Source: Camarhynchus parvulus
Lineage: Eukaryota > Chordata > Aves > Passeriformes > Thraupidae
Assembly: GCF_901933205.1 (NCBI RefSeq)
Contig: NC_044572.1
Location: 110,372,965-110,436,964 of the forward strand
Length of the DNA stretch: 64,000 bases
Direction of reading: 5' to 3'
This document shows, piece by piece, positions 12,224-25,400 of the stretch (its first letter is position 1; each line of letters starts with the position of its first letter). The notes under the pieces were generated by a model. The model had not been told where the DNA came from and made no database searches. It saw nothing but the letters and a program-made list of their open reading frames with translations. A program made the translations under genes and the position numbers.

Positions 12224-14774
12224 CTGCATAGAAAAGAACAGGATGTACACGGTTACAAATACACCACTAAGCTCTATTTATGTGTCTTCTGATTAGAAAG
12301 GCAGCAATTCATAATCTTTAATTAATGTTTTCTCATATGACCCCAGTGAGATAGGGAAGTATGAACTAGGAAGAGAGAGATGAGTTAACATTAGCCATCT
12401 AGAAGTTAGCTATCAAGTCTAAACCATCCATCTGGGCTCACTATTTAGGCAAGACAAAGAAAGAAATATATGGAGACAAATGGGAGTCAATGAAGACAAG
12501 GTGAATCAGCATTTGGTTAAATCTATAGGAAACCTGGTTGTCTGTTGTGGCATCTACTTTTTAGATGGCTGGAAGAAGAGGAATTCCTTTACGAACAGTT
12601 TAATAAGATACCTCAGGAAGCATTGAAATTAGGCTAGGCTTCAATGTAAAGACTAGTCCTAACTCTCTGTCTTATCCATGCTCACATGGCTCTGCTTCGG
12701 CCGTTTTAGGGGCTACCCTGTGCTGGTGATGCAGCATAAAGCAGCTGCACAAGAGCACTCTCTGGTATCAATATCTACCTCAGATTTTGAGTGTAGAAAT
12801 TGTGTACACACAAAAACACTGATGCACATATACTTTGGAGGCACAAAAGGAAAAGGATTTTAACTCTTTGCAGGTTCAAAGAAAGGATGAATTGACAGAA
12901 AAGATACTAAGGGAGAAGAGAAGACTGAAAAAACCCTAACCTTTTCTGCTAAATATGATTGGTGGATGTTTCATTTATCAGTAGCTCATTCTGAATTGTT
13001 AATCTATTCTATACTTGCTTGCTCTGGTGCCCTGATCTCTGTAACTACAGCATGCAGGACTAATATTCTCACTAACTCTTATGCATTTGGCAATATGCTC
13101 CTGCCCAATTTTTACTGCCCCCCTAAGGAAATAAGAGCACTGTGTATTCTAGGAAAAAACACACTTTTAAAATATTCATATTTCCATGGTTGTGTGTGTG
13201 TCTGTTGTGTAAGTTTTCCTTGGTGGCAGTGAACAAAGTGCTCTTCTGTGGAGCAGGCTCTCCTGTCTCCTCTAGCAGACTCAGTGTCTGTACAGGGAAT
13301 TCCTGTTCCTGGCCCAAACCCACAGGCCCTCGGCACTGGAGGACAAGGTCGGCCATCTCACACTCTCTCTTTCTCCTGGCCTGATAGTTGATCTCCATGC
13401 TGGAGAAATGGGCTCTGAAGGAGAAAAAGAGGGGGGTTTAAGTGAAGGAGAGAGAGAGCACGTGTATGTACTTCTAACTTGTCCTGGGAACTTTGGCAAA
13501 CATTTCCTTCCTAAAGAAAGTTTGTTCAACTTTTGCAGAAGTCCTGATAATCTCTGATTGACTTGGCTCTTCATTTAGATGGATTAGTGGTACCTGGCTG
13601 TGTCATTTTACCAGCACTGTGACAGGCATCATCCAAGCCTCATTTCACACCTCCCATCTTCCATTCTGCCTGTGAAGAGTTTTCTTTCCCTTGTTGTAGC
13701 AGTGACTGAGCAACAGCATCCACTGCTAGGCAAAAATCTGCCTACAGAGAGCTTCCTCTGTTTAGACTTCAGTCAGAGGACCGATGAAGCATACTTTGTG
13801 GCTACTTATGGTCAGGACGGTATGCATAGTTTTTTATAAGTTGCACACTGTCAAGACAGGTAATTGTGTAACCTTAGCTGCACTCTTTTTTTTTCCCCCT
13901 TCCCCTAAGGCTGGAGTGGCACCTTGCATTCCAGCTGGTGCCGAGCGCAGGGCTAGCTGTGCTGTTGTACGATCTGGCTCATGTTCTGTCCTTCACTGAG
14001 GAGGATGGTATCAACCCTTTAAGGCTCTCCCCTGGTGCATGTTTCTGGCTGATTGCTCTCCCTTTCATGCACAGTACAGGAAACTACAGGGCACAGTGTA
14101 TGAGGCACCTTTTTTATCCTCTGCAGCTATGCTTTCCATTGAGAGAAAGGGTAATTATCCTATTTCTGTTTCAGTGTCAGGTACCACATGGTTTTTGCAT
14201 TTGTCTCTTCGAAAACATGTTTTGCTTTGATGTTTGCTTTTCTAATGGGGCTAGTTTGCATAATACCTTCTGCTGCAAAAGAATGCTGAATCTACAGATG
14301 AGCTATCACTTCTCAAAATACTGATTGCTATCAGCTGGCTTGCCGAAGGCCTTGGCTGTGGCTCTGCATGCGTGTGTCTGTGCGTGTGTGCACAGTCGGG
14401 GGAGGGAGGGAGAAGGTTAATTTCCTTTCTTTGACCAGTTTTGACATAATGCCTGAAATGAAAGAGGTGGATCCATCAGAACATTAACATTTACCTGCTT
14501 TCCCAGAGCAGCATAGCGAGCTCTCTCCCTGTAAGGGCGAGGCTATACGTGGGTAAGGAGTGAGATGACAGGGAAAAGGGAAATGCTGCATTTGTGCTAC
14601 TGGTTTCTACAGTATTTCTGTCACAGTCGTCTTTTTAGCTGAATTTTTCACCTGTGGATCTTCCCCCATGTTGACCTTTAGGAGTGAGGATGTTAAAGTC
14701 ACATACATAAAGCATACAGATGCAAAAGTCAGGTCAGGGGACATGAAGCAGAATAGCTGGAGGGAGTGTTATGG
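12224..14774. other. Noncoding stretch with a GC-richer patch at 13230-13414
   Basis: Mostly unremarkable DNA with a short (TG)n near 13190-13200. The patch at 13230-13414 is GC-richer. Read on the minus strand it follows a strong pyrimidine tract ending CTTCAG (13420-13415) and contains an ATG at 13398 opening a 91-codon frame. No good donor site follows, so I do not call an exon. No gene is recognised in the remainder. Confidence 0.5.
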
Positions 14775-14855
14775 GATATACATACATATATATATATAAA
14801 TATATATATGTGCACACAGATACATGCATACATGTGAGTGAATATGTGTGTGATA
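14775..14855. repeat. AT/GT-rich microsatellite
   Basis: Alternating TA runs grade into TG- and CA-containing units (ATATATATATAAATATATATATG, then ACATGCATACATGTG). It is an imperfect simple repeat. Confidence 0.85.
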
Positions 14856-15499
14856 TTTGCAGTGTGCTTCTTCCTTTCTCAAATGATAGATTATAACTCA
14901 CCCATGCAGACATCTCTCCAGTAAAATTCCCTATCTGCTGCCTACTGGCCTGACCTCATTGCTTTTCTGTGCCTGGCCCTGATGCTTGATTAACTCATAG
15001 CAGGCAATAGGGATGTGGGGAGGGAAAGAACTCCTCATTGCCCTCTCTGGACAAAGAACCTGAACCACAGACTGCCCTTTCTCAGAAAATGCTCTGACAA
15101 AGCAGGGAGCAGAGCTTAAAGAATTCCCACCAGCAGCAAGCCTTGAGAGTCAAATTTGAACATTTTGGTCTCAGCTTGTTGTTTGCTGGACTAAAGCTCT
15201 AGGACATTTTTTTCCCATAAAATTCAGGAACTGTCCTTCCTAGAGCATTGCACACTCCTCTGCCTTCAGGATTCATGCAAAACCCTCAAGGCTTCAGAGC
15301 CCTATTTCAATAAATATTCCTGCATTCCAATACCATCTGAATATATCTGTTTCTATCCCCCAGAAATGGAGTCCAATTTTTAGAGAAGAAACTTTCTCAC
15401 AAGATTTTTGGAACTCCTTGGCTTTACTGAGACAATTGGAAATACCATGAGAATTATAATTAAGAAAAATTTGTGCTGACATAATGCCTTCCATCTGTA
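14856..15499. other. Noncoding stretch, no feature recognised
   Basis: I see no gene, RNA or confident repeat between the microsatellite and the MIR-like element. Confidence 0.6.
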
Positions 15500-15760
15500 G
15501 ATCTGAAAAAGCTTTATGAACATTAATAAATTCATCCCCTTACTACCCTGTGAGACCAGGATATTATTGTCCCTGCTTTGCAGGGGGGTAATGAGGGGAC
15601 TGTTAGGAGTCCGAGGGCCTAGTCTGGCACTCACTGGAGCTTATGGGAAAATTCCCAGTGACTTTACTGGGAGCTGGATTGGCCTGCTGGCGGCTTCCTC
15701 AAGGCCACACAGTGAGTGAGCGATAGCTTTGGGAACGGGACCCAGAGCCACAGGACTGCT
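15500..15760 (+). mobile_element. MIR-like ancient SINE, interrupted
   Basis: The text has the usual order of landmarks of amniote MIR-type SINEs. GATCTGAAAAAGCTTTATGAACATTAATAAATTCATCC comes first, then CCCTGTGAGACCAGGATATTATTGTCCC, and after an interruption CTCAAGGCCACACAGTGAGTGAG and GGGAACGGGACCCAGAGCC. These correspond to 'tttacaaacattaattaattcatcc', 'ccctgtgaggtaggtattattatccc' and 'caaggtcacacag...agctgggattagaacccag' in the family as I remember it. The core is diverged, fitting great age. A palindromic repeat (15615-15684) sits in the middle. The exact subfamily needs a repeat search. Confidence 0.65.
15615..15684. repeat. Ancient palindromic repeat inside the MIR-like SINE
   Basis: GGGCCTAGTC at one end and GAGCTGGATTGGCC at the other flank two related inner blocks (CACTGGAGCTTATGGGA and TCCCAGTGACTTTACTGGGA). 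This matches a widespread amniote repeat of the form 'gggcctgatcc...ttgacttcaatggg...ggatcaggccc'. I do not assign a database name. Confidence 0.5.
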
Positions 15761-18700
15761 TTGTTCCTTTCCAACCCTAGACTTTCTTCAGGTCTTTCAT
15801 TACTTTTCTGTCTGGATGAGGTGCCTGAAGCCGAAAGCATAAGGCAACAATATACAAGGTTCATTTATAGCATTTCAAACCTCAAGAGAAAGCTTGGCTC
15901 TGTTCTAGTCCGAGGGAGGAGTTTTAGCAAGACCCAATTTTTAAAGAGGTATCTAAGTACTCAGTTCCCACTTTTATGGACAGGAGAGGCCTGAAGACCT
16001 TTAAAAATCAGTCTGTAAATAACAACCTTGCTCTGACCAGGTAAACTATCCCTTGTGTGAGCTCCTGGAGAAACTTAAGAGAGCTGAAACGTAGCTGAAC
16101 CCAACCTTGCAAATGGGTCAGCTCCCCAGAGTGTGTTCCCACCCTGTGGAAACCTCTCCCCACCCAGGTATGCCCACAGATCAAAGCTACATCTGCTGCT
16201 ACCAGGAGACACCTGCCTTACCTCAATACAGCAGCCCACTGGCTCCCCCACCCCAGGGTGGCCCTGGCAGCTTCCCCCAGGCCCATACCCTCCTTTCCTG
16301 GTCTTCCTGACGGCCTTATTACCTTTCAGACTGGGTTCTCCTACCCACTTTTTAATCTTTTTTTGCAGCTGGGCTGCTTTCCACCTGCTCTCCGGGTTAA
16401 CCCTTTCCTTGCCATCACAAACATTGCAGATGCACGTAGCTATATGCACAGGAAATGCAGAGGTATGGGAGCTGAAGTCAGCACCGAGCAATGCAATGCG
16501 ACCTTCCTAAGCACCCTGGTGACACTAAAAATAGCAAGTGAGATTTCTGATTTGTGAGAAACAACTTGCTTTTGTTTTTTGGTTTTTTTTCTTTACTAGT
16601 TGGGGACAGTTTGATGTTCTGAGCTCACCAGGAGGGATCCTGCAAGGCAGGGGAAGGGCTGGTGCTCCTGGGGCCAGTGCTTGCTCAGCAACTCAAGGCT
16701 GGCCATCTGGCATCAGCCCAGACCCACTCCAGAGCAGGGCCCATCAGGAACTGACCTTGTGCTCTGCACTTTCCCAGACCTTGAGCAGCCAGCATAAATC
16801 CAGGTAGGGTTGTGGGAAATCTATCCTGCCATTAGCAAAATCTTGTAGAGTTAGAGACTTTCCTACAATGCTCTTCAGTTGAGACTGCAAAAGAGCTTTT
16901 GAGTCATTTCCATGTTGAAAGTTTATATAAATTATTATTTTTTAATGAATGAAATCAAAAGAGAATAGCTTACGTTTTGATTTGAGACTGTGAACTAAAG
17001 ACAGAGGTAATGGAATAACCCTGGAGACTCCTTATAATTGAATTCAGTAACAGTCTGTGTAGCTGTTTTTTGAAGGATCGTAACAAAATCGCACTACCCA
17101 TAGGGCAAGTACTTACACAGACTCCACAGTAGTCCCTTTCTGAAGCACTTTATACAAGGGAAAGTTGTTTAAGAGGGAGCTATGTTGCTCAGCAACACTA
17201 TGTATTTAATTTTTTTTTCCTTTTTTTTAACATTTCATACCTCATGGGATTTTAGGCACTACAGCTAATTTATATGAAGGCTCCACTGTAGTTTTCTGAA
17301 GTTTATTTAACTGTATGAAAACATTTCCAAATAAATTATGTAATCTACAAGATATGTATGTTATTTGTGTGCTGTTTTGCTGGTATTTCTACTAAAGTAC
17401 CATTTGATAGGTCTTGAAGCTGAACTGGGATATCATCTGTTCATTCACTGATTGAAATTATTATTTGGGTAGTTTTGCCCTGCTGCCCACTGAGAGGTAC
17501 GGAGAACCCTTTTACAATTCAGACTATTATTTATATTTATATATTTTATGCAACTAAAAAACTGGCTGAAAAGCATGCAGGGAAAGAAGATCTTTGAGGC
17601 TCTGTGAGAAGATTAGAGTTACAAGTATTCAACCTGATTCCAAACACACAGTTCCCCTCCACCCCCCATTTAAATAAATAAGATAGAGCAATCCCTAATA
17701 ATTTCCCACTCTTACATACCCTGCTTATGGAATGACAAGAATTATATGGAGGTTTATGTGCCTATGTTCACTCTGCTAAATGCTGTTTCTTGAGAGTGAC
17801 CATTAAGGAGTACAAATAAAGCCTGAGAAAGGTTTGTGGCTATAAATTGGTAAGGCAAGGTTTTCTTCACCCAGCTCCCCCTGCTCCTGGAAAGCTTCCA
17901 CACCTTCTGGCCTCATTACCCATGTTCCTAGTTTCCTCATTACTTGGTCTCATCTACTGCTGGGCAAATCCTGCAAAACAGTATTCATAATATGTGTTCA
18001 AAGACAACCCACACTAACTGACATGCCTCTTTAATGCACTTTCTGTGAACAGGGGGACAAGCAAATATTTGTTCACATAAATACTGCTGAAAGAGAATCT
18101 TCCATGGGTAACCACTGATGTCTGTAATTGCAGAAGGGTTTGGGCTTGGGGGGGAAAGGTGTGGAAGATGCGTTGGTATCGTCATTTTGAAAGCACTTTG
18201 TGGGTTTGACAGTTAGGAAATAAGTTATGTGATAACTTATTGTTTTAGTGATAGCTTCTGCTCATCATGCTGCTCAGTCAAATTCCCAAATCCTCCCTTC
18301 AAGAAGAAAATCTCATTCCAGAGAGAAGAGTGAGCATGATCTGCTGGGTCAATTTGACAGCAATAAACTATCTGATACATAATCAGGAGTAACAAATGGT
18401 TCTGTACCAGCCCAGGTCTTTCCAAGAGTAAGGCACAAGTGGAGTTGGAGGCTTGATGAGAAGCTGCAGAAGACAGAAAATATACCCATTTTTGTTCCCA
18501 TCGCTTAGAGGAGTCCCAGAATTAGGTCATCTCTAAGCTGGCAGGTACTTCAGCCAAGGGATCTCACTGCCTTCATCAGGGGCTTTGGCTGGTAATAAAC
18601 TAAAAGAAGCTCTGACAGTGGCAGAGAGAACAGTTTGGTTCAGGAGAAAGCCTTTGCAATGTGAGGAGAGCTTAAAATGTGCTGTTTTCCACAGAGCTTA

Positions 18701-20405
18701 GGATATGGTTAACATTTATAAAAAAGGGGTGTTAGCTGCTTGAAAAATGAGAAAGGTTAACCTTAGTAACTGTGTATTTGCATTTCAAAGTGGTAATTAT
18801 AGGTATGTGTACACACAATTAAATAGGCTGCACAGAGTGAAAATAAACAAATAATCAGTGCTATTTGGCAAGGCTTAATGACCATTTCTGTTATAACATA
18901 AATTAATATGTGTTCTTTGAAAGAACAACAAAATGAAGTATTTCTGTTTGAGATTCTCAAGGATTATACAAACAACAAAGGAGCTAAAAAACTAAAGGTG
19001 TAAAACCCTTTGACACCAACATTGTACTTTTAAGCATCCAGAAATTAGACCTGGCCAGCTACGCCTGTGCAAGCTTTTTCATTCCCTTTGGTAATACATT
19101 CAGCAAGTTCCTCTGAACTCTAGGCAATCAGACACATAGATGGCATACCTAAGGCTTGCTCCAGCAGGCTCCATTGACGTTTGCACTGTTGGAAGCCATT
19201 CTAACACAGCTTTTTATGAATATGTAACATGCAAACTGGATCTTACCCAAGACCTGCTTCAGTTTTAATGACTCTGCTCCTGATGGCACACACTGACTGA
19301 AAACTGTTTATCTGTAGGTGAGCTAACCAGATCCAGGAAATGTTAGCCATTTTGACTTTGGGGTTTGGTGACAGGAATTGCACGCCAGCTGCTCTTTCTT
19401 GCAAACATTCCTCACATTTCTGACACACAGTAGGGTGGATGCATGTTGTGTAACAGCGTTTTAACCTTCTCATTTAACTGGTCAAGTGACAAAATGCTGA
19501 AAGAAAACGAGTGTGTTCAAATGACATTGGCCAATACTTATCTCACATACCAAATAACCACTCTATTTACTGTGGCTAGTCCTGAAAAAAAAATCTCTTC
19601 TTGGAAAAAAAAGGGCTTTGTAAAATCCTGTCTTCACTGTGTTATACTGCCTGAGGACAGCAGCAACAGCACAGTGACCTGCTCCAGCCACATGCCTTAA
19701 AGGATTGTCTCAAGAAAATTAGAGTGTAGCTGAGTCTCTGTGTCCATTCAGCCTAAGTAATGACTTTTGTGCAGAATGTGCTCTCTCAGTTAGCTCTGTT
19801 TTGGTTTTAGTTAGAACCTACTAACTGCACAATTTTACCCTCTCTCATGAAATAATTCTTCAAATTTTTCAATTTACTCTTTCATTTTTCTTCTGATTTC
19901 CGCATGGCTTGGACTGGGGTTCGATGTTGAGTTCAAATATGTTCCAAGCTTGTTTGCTAAACCTCATCATCCTCTTGCATTCTCAGCATGCTATTGTACT
20001 GCCTAATCCTTGGTGGTAATCTGCCTTTTCAGATCAGTGCTTTCCTGGTATTATCAGAGAGATCAAAAAGAGTTTTCAGCTGGCTGAAGGCATCACTTAA
20101 CACAGTAGGGATATCTGGACCTGCATCTACCTATGTGTCTGCAGTTTAAAAATCTGAAAATGTTTATGAAACAAACCAATAAAAATAAATTGGAATTGTA
20201 GCTGAGTTCTTAGTTAATGCAAAGCAAAATAGAAGATGTAGAAAGTAATTACGCTGTCATTATATCACCTTCTAGGCAGCACTGTATTCAAGTCTAACAA
20301 TTAGTATTTCCATTTCCACTTCCAGATCCATATAGAATCTCAGTTCACCAGACAGCTTAATTAGAAAGGGATGATTTTTCTGTAGCCTTAAAATAGAAAT
20401 GAGAA
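15761..20405. other. Noncoding stretch; GC-richer patch at 16080-16800
   Basis: No gene is recognised. The GC-richer part holds overlapping frames on both strands (125 codons on plus at 16133-16510, 138 codons on minus at 16075-16491). Neither resembles a known family, and open frames on both strands at once suggest low stop density from composition. From about 17200 to 17560 the DNA is A+T-rich and homeodomain-motif-like, with no clear repeat. Confidence 0.55.
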
Positions 20406-20545
20406 GAAAAGAAAAGAAAAGAAAAGAAAAGAAAAGAAAAGAAAAGAAAAGAAAAGAAAAGAAAAGAAAAGAAAAGAAAAGAAAAGAAAAGAAAAGAAAA
20501 GAAAAGAAAAGAAAAGAAAAGAAAAGAAAAGAAAAGAAAAGAAAA
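20406..20545. repeat. Perfect (GAAAA)28 microsatellite
   Basis: Twenty-eight uninterrupted copies of GAAAA (140 bases) are followed by a few imperfect units to about 20555. All purines are on the plus strand and all pyrimidines on the minus strand. The long frames on both strands here (Lys/Glu/Arg on plus, Phe/Ser/Leu on minus) are artefacts of the repeat. The lack of interruptions suggests recent expansion and likely length polymorphism. Confidence 0.98.
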
Positions 20546-22229
20546 GAAAGAAAAGGTATTGACAGTCCTGATCAAAATATTACTTTCCTCCATAGCACTT
20601 AATATATATGTACATCTAAAATATCTTCCTATAAAGTGTTTGGGTATTATTCTCTTTTGTGGAAAAACCCACCAAACACCATACAGTTTTTTACAAAGCT
20701 TACGGCTTTTTCTTCTGTTAAGAGGCAGTTTCTTAAAACAAAAAGAACGTTTTTGACCAGTGGTAACTGTTGTGAAGATTTTTTCTTTGTTTTGATGTTC
20801 TTATCATCTCTATTCTTAATATAGAGATAAACTATTAAAAACTGATAGAAGGTGCTCACTAGGATAGAAATCAAGTGATTTAACCACTTGTGGGAACTTA
20901 GAAATGTTGCAGGGATTTTGTCAGACAGGATACCTCCCAAAATGATGTTTCATATCCCTAAACTAAAGGCTGGCTGTGCAGGTGCTCTGATTTTGCATAC
21001 AATTACGTTAAGTGGTATCAACCCCTCTACCAGATAAAGGCTGCAGCTCCATTGTGCAGGGAATGAATAGCAGTTTATGAACATGTGAGGGCATAACTGA
21101 CTTGAACCACAAGTAGGTTCTGAAGAAGTCAGCTGCAGGCAAGGCAGAGGCAAAGCAGTGGATGCATCTGAGACCAGCCATGCGGATGTCCTTGATGTCC
21201 ATTAGCATACTTGACCTGACTGGAGCAATAGTGAGCAGGGAAATGCCTGTGAAAGCACTGCCAGGTCACCCCTGCTGCTGTTCCTAGAACTGCCCTTCCC
21301 TTTGGCACTCTGAGCGAGCTGTGTTGTCTCTGCTTTGCACTCACAGGCTGTGTAATGGGCTTGGCAGGTTGCTCATGCTGTTGAGAAGTGTTGCCATGAC
21401 TAATGTAGGAGGACAGCCTTCCCTTAAAGCTTTTGTACTCCAAAATTCCTAATAAAGCGGTGCTGTATAAAAATGGGACAAAATAGGGATGAAAACTGTT
21501 CACTAAATCTTCCCAGACTGAAACAAGTTTGGCACCATCAGCTTATGCTGTGGCCCAAGTCCTACAACTGGATGAGAGAATAGAAGTTCAGCATGGTCTA
21601 ACAGAAACAAGATTTATGCTTATATTGCTCAGAAAATCTAGATAAGGAAGGGTAAGCAAAATATAGCCTAAGCCTGATATTAGACCCTGATTATCACTAA
21701 GACCGCGACACTACCCCCATCCCTGACGGCTGCTCTGGAAGGACCTAGTGAACAAAAGCCAAGAAAACCAGCATAAAATTGGAGGACATATGCAAGATGT
21801 GGCCTGTCCCTTAGTGAGGTCCCATTGTCTTCAGGCATCCGACAGGATGATATACTTTGCAGTCAGCACTTGCTGCTCCTTGTGGTGTGGTACAACCTGT
21901 TTGTGAGTTACATGTACATTCTTGTACAAAGTCTGTGAACGTGCATTGAACTCCTCTGCCTTTTCATCTCCTGTGCAGGGTACTTGCAATGTTGTTTTCA
22001 TTTTCTAATCAATTGCACTTGTTGCTTGGGGGCCTTTGCCTTCATGTTGCTACACTGTACGAGCTGTCACGTCTGTTTCTAGACACCTGTCATTATTGCA
22101 CTTGGTAGAAGACACATTTCAGAGGTCTTTTTCCTTTCCTTCCCTTCTAAAAGGCTGTTTTGTTGAGTGAGAATGAACTTTTCTAGCATTTCTTCTTCCT
22201 CTAATAATGATAAATTTCTAGAATGCTGC
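20546..22229. other. Noncoding stretch, no feature recognised
   Basis: No gene is recognised. 21690-22110 is somewhat richer in G+C and includes a TATAAAA-less 'GCATAAAATTGGAGG' context. It could be a decayed LTR, but I cannot support that. Confidence 0.5.
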
Positions 22230-22248
22230 TATATATATACACACACAC
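22230..22248. repeat. Short (TA)n(CA)n repeat
   Basis: ATATATATAC passes directly into ACACACAC. It is a short compound dinucleotide repeat. Confidence 0.8.
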
Positions 22249-22420
22249 GACTATTAATGAATTTTTTACATACAGTAAAATTTCCTTTCGATTAGTATAA
22301 TTTGGATTCAAATATTACTGTGTTTTGAAATTCTTTCCAATGTCTCCTTCTAATCTAACATGTTCAATTTAAAAACAGGACAAATCAAAAAGAAATTCTC
22401 CCATAATGGTGATATCACAG

Positions 22421-22474
22421 CAACACAAAAAAAAACCCAACCAAAAAAACTCCAAAACAAACAAACAAAAAAAT
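22421..22474. repeat. A-rich tract with CC/C interruptions
   Basis: A runs are broken by CCC, CC and C, for example AAAAAAAAACCCAACC, and end in (AAAC)n. The same 16-base string occurs inverted at about 29975-29990. Confidence 0.75.
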
Positions 22475-25400
22475 CAGTCACTATTGTTGCAATTGTTAGA
22501 ATAAGAGAAAGAGGTTTTCTTGCCTGAATAAGCTAATTAGGAGATCTGTTTCAAAGTCAAGTATCTCTATCAAAAAATTGCCCATGTCTCTGTAGGCAGA
22601 TACATGAGACTCCATTTCTTCCTCATCAGAGCCAACTTTAATTTTTTTGTATCATATGTGGGGTTAGACATAACTGTTCTGGACAAAGACATGAACATGA
22701 TAGTTAAGTCAGTTGTTTCTTTCAAGCATTGTACTTGCTGTGTTAAGTGTTTTTTTTTTATATTAATAAGTTGTTTTGTGTGGGGAGAGAATTACATCAC
22801 AATTAGAGGATACAGCTACCAAAATATTTCCTCAGTACCTCTGAGATGAGAAAAACTATTATTCGTTTTGGCCACTGGCAGGTTATAAACTTTATTCTTT
22901 GGACTTTGATAGGCCTGCCCATCCATAGTTCTAAGATCCTTACAAAGGGATTGACAAGGAACACTTATTGCTGTAGTTTGTAGAACAAAAGGGCACAGAA
23001 ATACAGAGTGAGAGGAGGAACATGTGCCCAAGCAGTGAGCCCTTGTGTGAAAGGGCATAATTTGGGTGAGAACTCCTCTGAGTTGCTTCTACTGCCTGAG
23101 TAGTTATCAAGGAGTAAGTTGGACTGAACTCCTCTTATATGTCATATTTCAGCAATATTTTATATATAATAAAGGTAAACCAAAATTTATACTGAATGCA
23201 GCCAGGCAGCAAAGGGTTGTGTTCAAAAGTCTTATACAATCAAGTTAAACTCTTCCTTGAATTATTTTGCATCTATGCATTAGATCTTACATTCCTGAAG
23301 TAAAACTACATGGTTGGTGGGTCTATTATTCCCTTAAAACATTTGCAACACATCCCTTTTGGCATTCTGTTACATGAACCTGAAACTTCCATGGACATGA
23401 AATCAAGTCCTTGAAATTTTTGTTTGCTACAGAATCCTTCTCCAGGATAGTGATAAGTCACTAGAAAATACACTGATGTAGAGGTCTCAGTTTAAATCCT
23501 ATATTCCAATGAAAACTGATTTTGTACAAAGAACAAATTAGCTATTAGCAGTCCAGAGAGTGCTTCTGTGGCACAGTTCACCTAATGCACTTAACACTTA
23601 CCTGAGAGTTAAGAAACACAAGTCCAAGAACTTATTCTGAAGCAGATAGAACAGAAATATGAACTCAAGTTTTCCCACACTCTGGTAGGTGACCTAACCA
23701 AAAGGGCGACTTGGGACAGAGTTTCCACAGTTGCTCCCAGTTATTTGTTTGTCTCTTCCCACTCTCTACCAACCCCACCCTTATATTTTGACCAAGAAAT
23801 GATCATCACCCTGAGAAACTTTTCCTAAAACAAATCTAGTGAAAACTCACACAAATAGTTTTGGTTTCAAGGAATTTTTTTAAATTCTATTTTAGTTTTT
23901 TTAAGAAAAAAACCCCAAACCAAACAAATCCCCAAACACTGAATTGAAAGCTTTCCAACAGGCTCTTCTTTGGTATTGTGTGACTGGACTATTTCCTGTG
24001 ACATTAGAAAAGTAGTCTGTGTACTTGTCATACACTCATTACTTCCATTTAACTAAGTATCAGTGTTTTGTATGCCTGGAGATACACTAGGACTCACCAA
24101 ACTACCACAAATTCTATTGTATAATGAAGCAGAATTCTGCCCTCATTTGCTTCTGTAGCAGTGCACTAAATAATATTTTTGTCCTTTATTTTAGAAAGCT
24201 GAGGGGGAAAGAGAAACTGAAAAAATAACCATGAAGGTTTCAAAGACCAATTACTTTCAAGCAGATTACATAGGCATAAAAACCAAGTCAGCAATGTGTA
24301 AAAAACAAATCAGTAATGTGTTTGTAAACTATTTCAGTGTTCTCATTGTGCTCCCTGAATGAGATATTTTAACATTTATGGAAATGGTGGCCTTTGAGAC
24401 ATGACATTTTCTAAAAAATACTGATGAGTTTCTAAGCTACAAACTCAAATACATAAAGAGGCTGCGGAAAATGAAGTGAACAAAAGGAGCTCTGATCTCT
24501 TTTAATGATGCTGTGTATGATCACTATTAAATTATACCTTTGACGTTATTAAGGCGTGTTAACACACTCTGACAGAATCATGAAACCGGCCATTTTCCAC
24601 CTTTTGTGGTGCCAAGGAATAGAAGCCTGCTTCCCTGAAAACCTGAGGAAAATGTCAGATGAATGCCTATGAGGAGGAGGTGCTGGGAGCCATCATGTTT
24701 CAGGAGCTGTGCAAGGTCCCACATGATGTTCCCACAACTCTGCAGAATGGGCTTGGCCAACCACCACCTCTGGAAAAGCTGCTGAACTGAAATTTCAAGA
24801 CACATTCTCCTTGTCTGTGTAATACTGGTATTACTAACAGTCCTGGGAATCAGAATGGAGTTATGGGATTTCTGGTAGGCTTAGAGGAGAGAGGAAGAGA
24901 AGCTATCCCAGCATCTCCCATGTATCGCTGCCAGATGTGTGCTGCTCCCAGTTAGAAGTGATTTCAGTGCATGACTCATGAGGTGTCGTTTCATTCTGCA
25001 CTTGGTGCAAGGTTCCCTGAGCCTGCCAGATTTCCCTGTGACCAAAGTGCACATGTGATTCCCACCTAAATTTTTCCCCAATTAGCAGTTTTACTAGAGT
25101 GTCGGCAGTTCCACCCATTTGTGAATGTCAAAGCAAATATCTTGACCTTCAGTCATTGTTAACTTTTAAACTAAATATAGAAAATTTCATTTTGCTCACT
25201 TCTTGTAGGAGAGATTCGGCTTTACATTCAGTCTATGCAAGAAAAATAAATGAAACTTGTTAATAGAATCTGGCAGTACTACTAAGCTTGTTATATGACT
25301 CCAGTAAGGGTGATAATATGAGAAAACAGAATGAATATTATGCTGTTAAAGAAGTGTTTGCATAAAATTTTTAAAAACCTACATAAATTTGCTATTTAAC

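Noticed and set aside
16075..16557. Overlapping frames of 99-138 codons on both strands
   Set aside because: Open frames on both strands reflect low stop density in a GC-richer patch; no motif, splice pattern or family likeness.
20357..20602. Lys/Glu-rich frame on plus and Phe/Ser/Leu-rich frame on minus
   Set aside because: Both are translations of the (GAAAA)n microsatellite.
21690..22110. Possible decayed LTR (GC-richer block)
   Set aside because: No paired termini, target duplication or family landmark could be identified.
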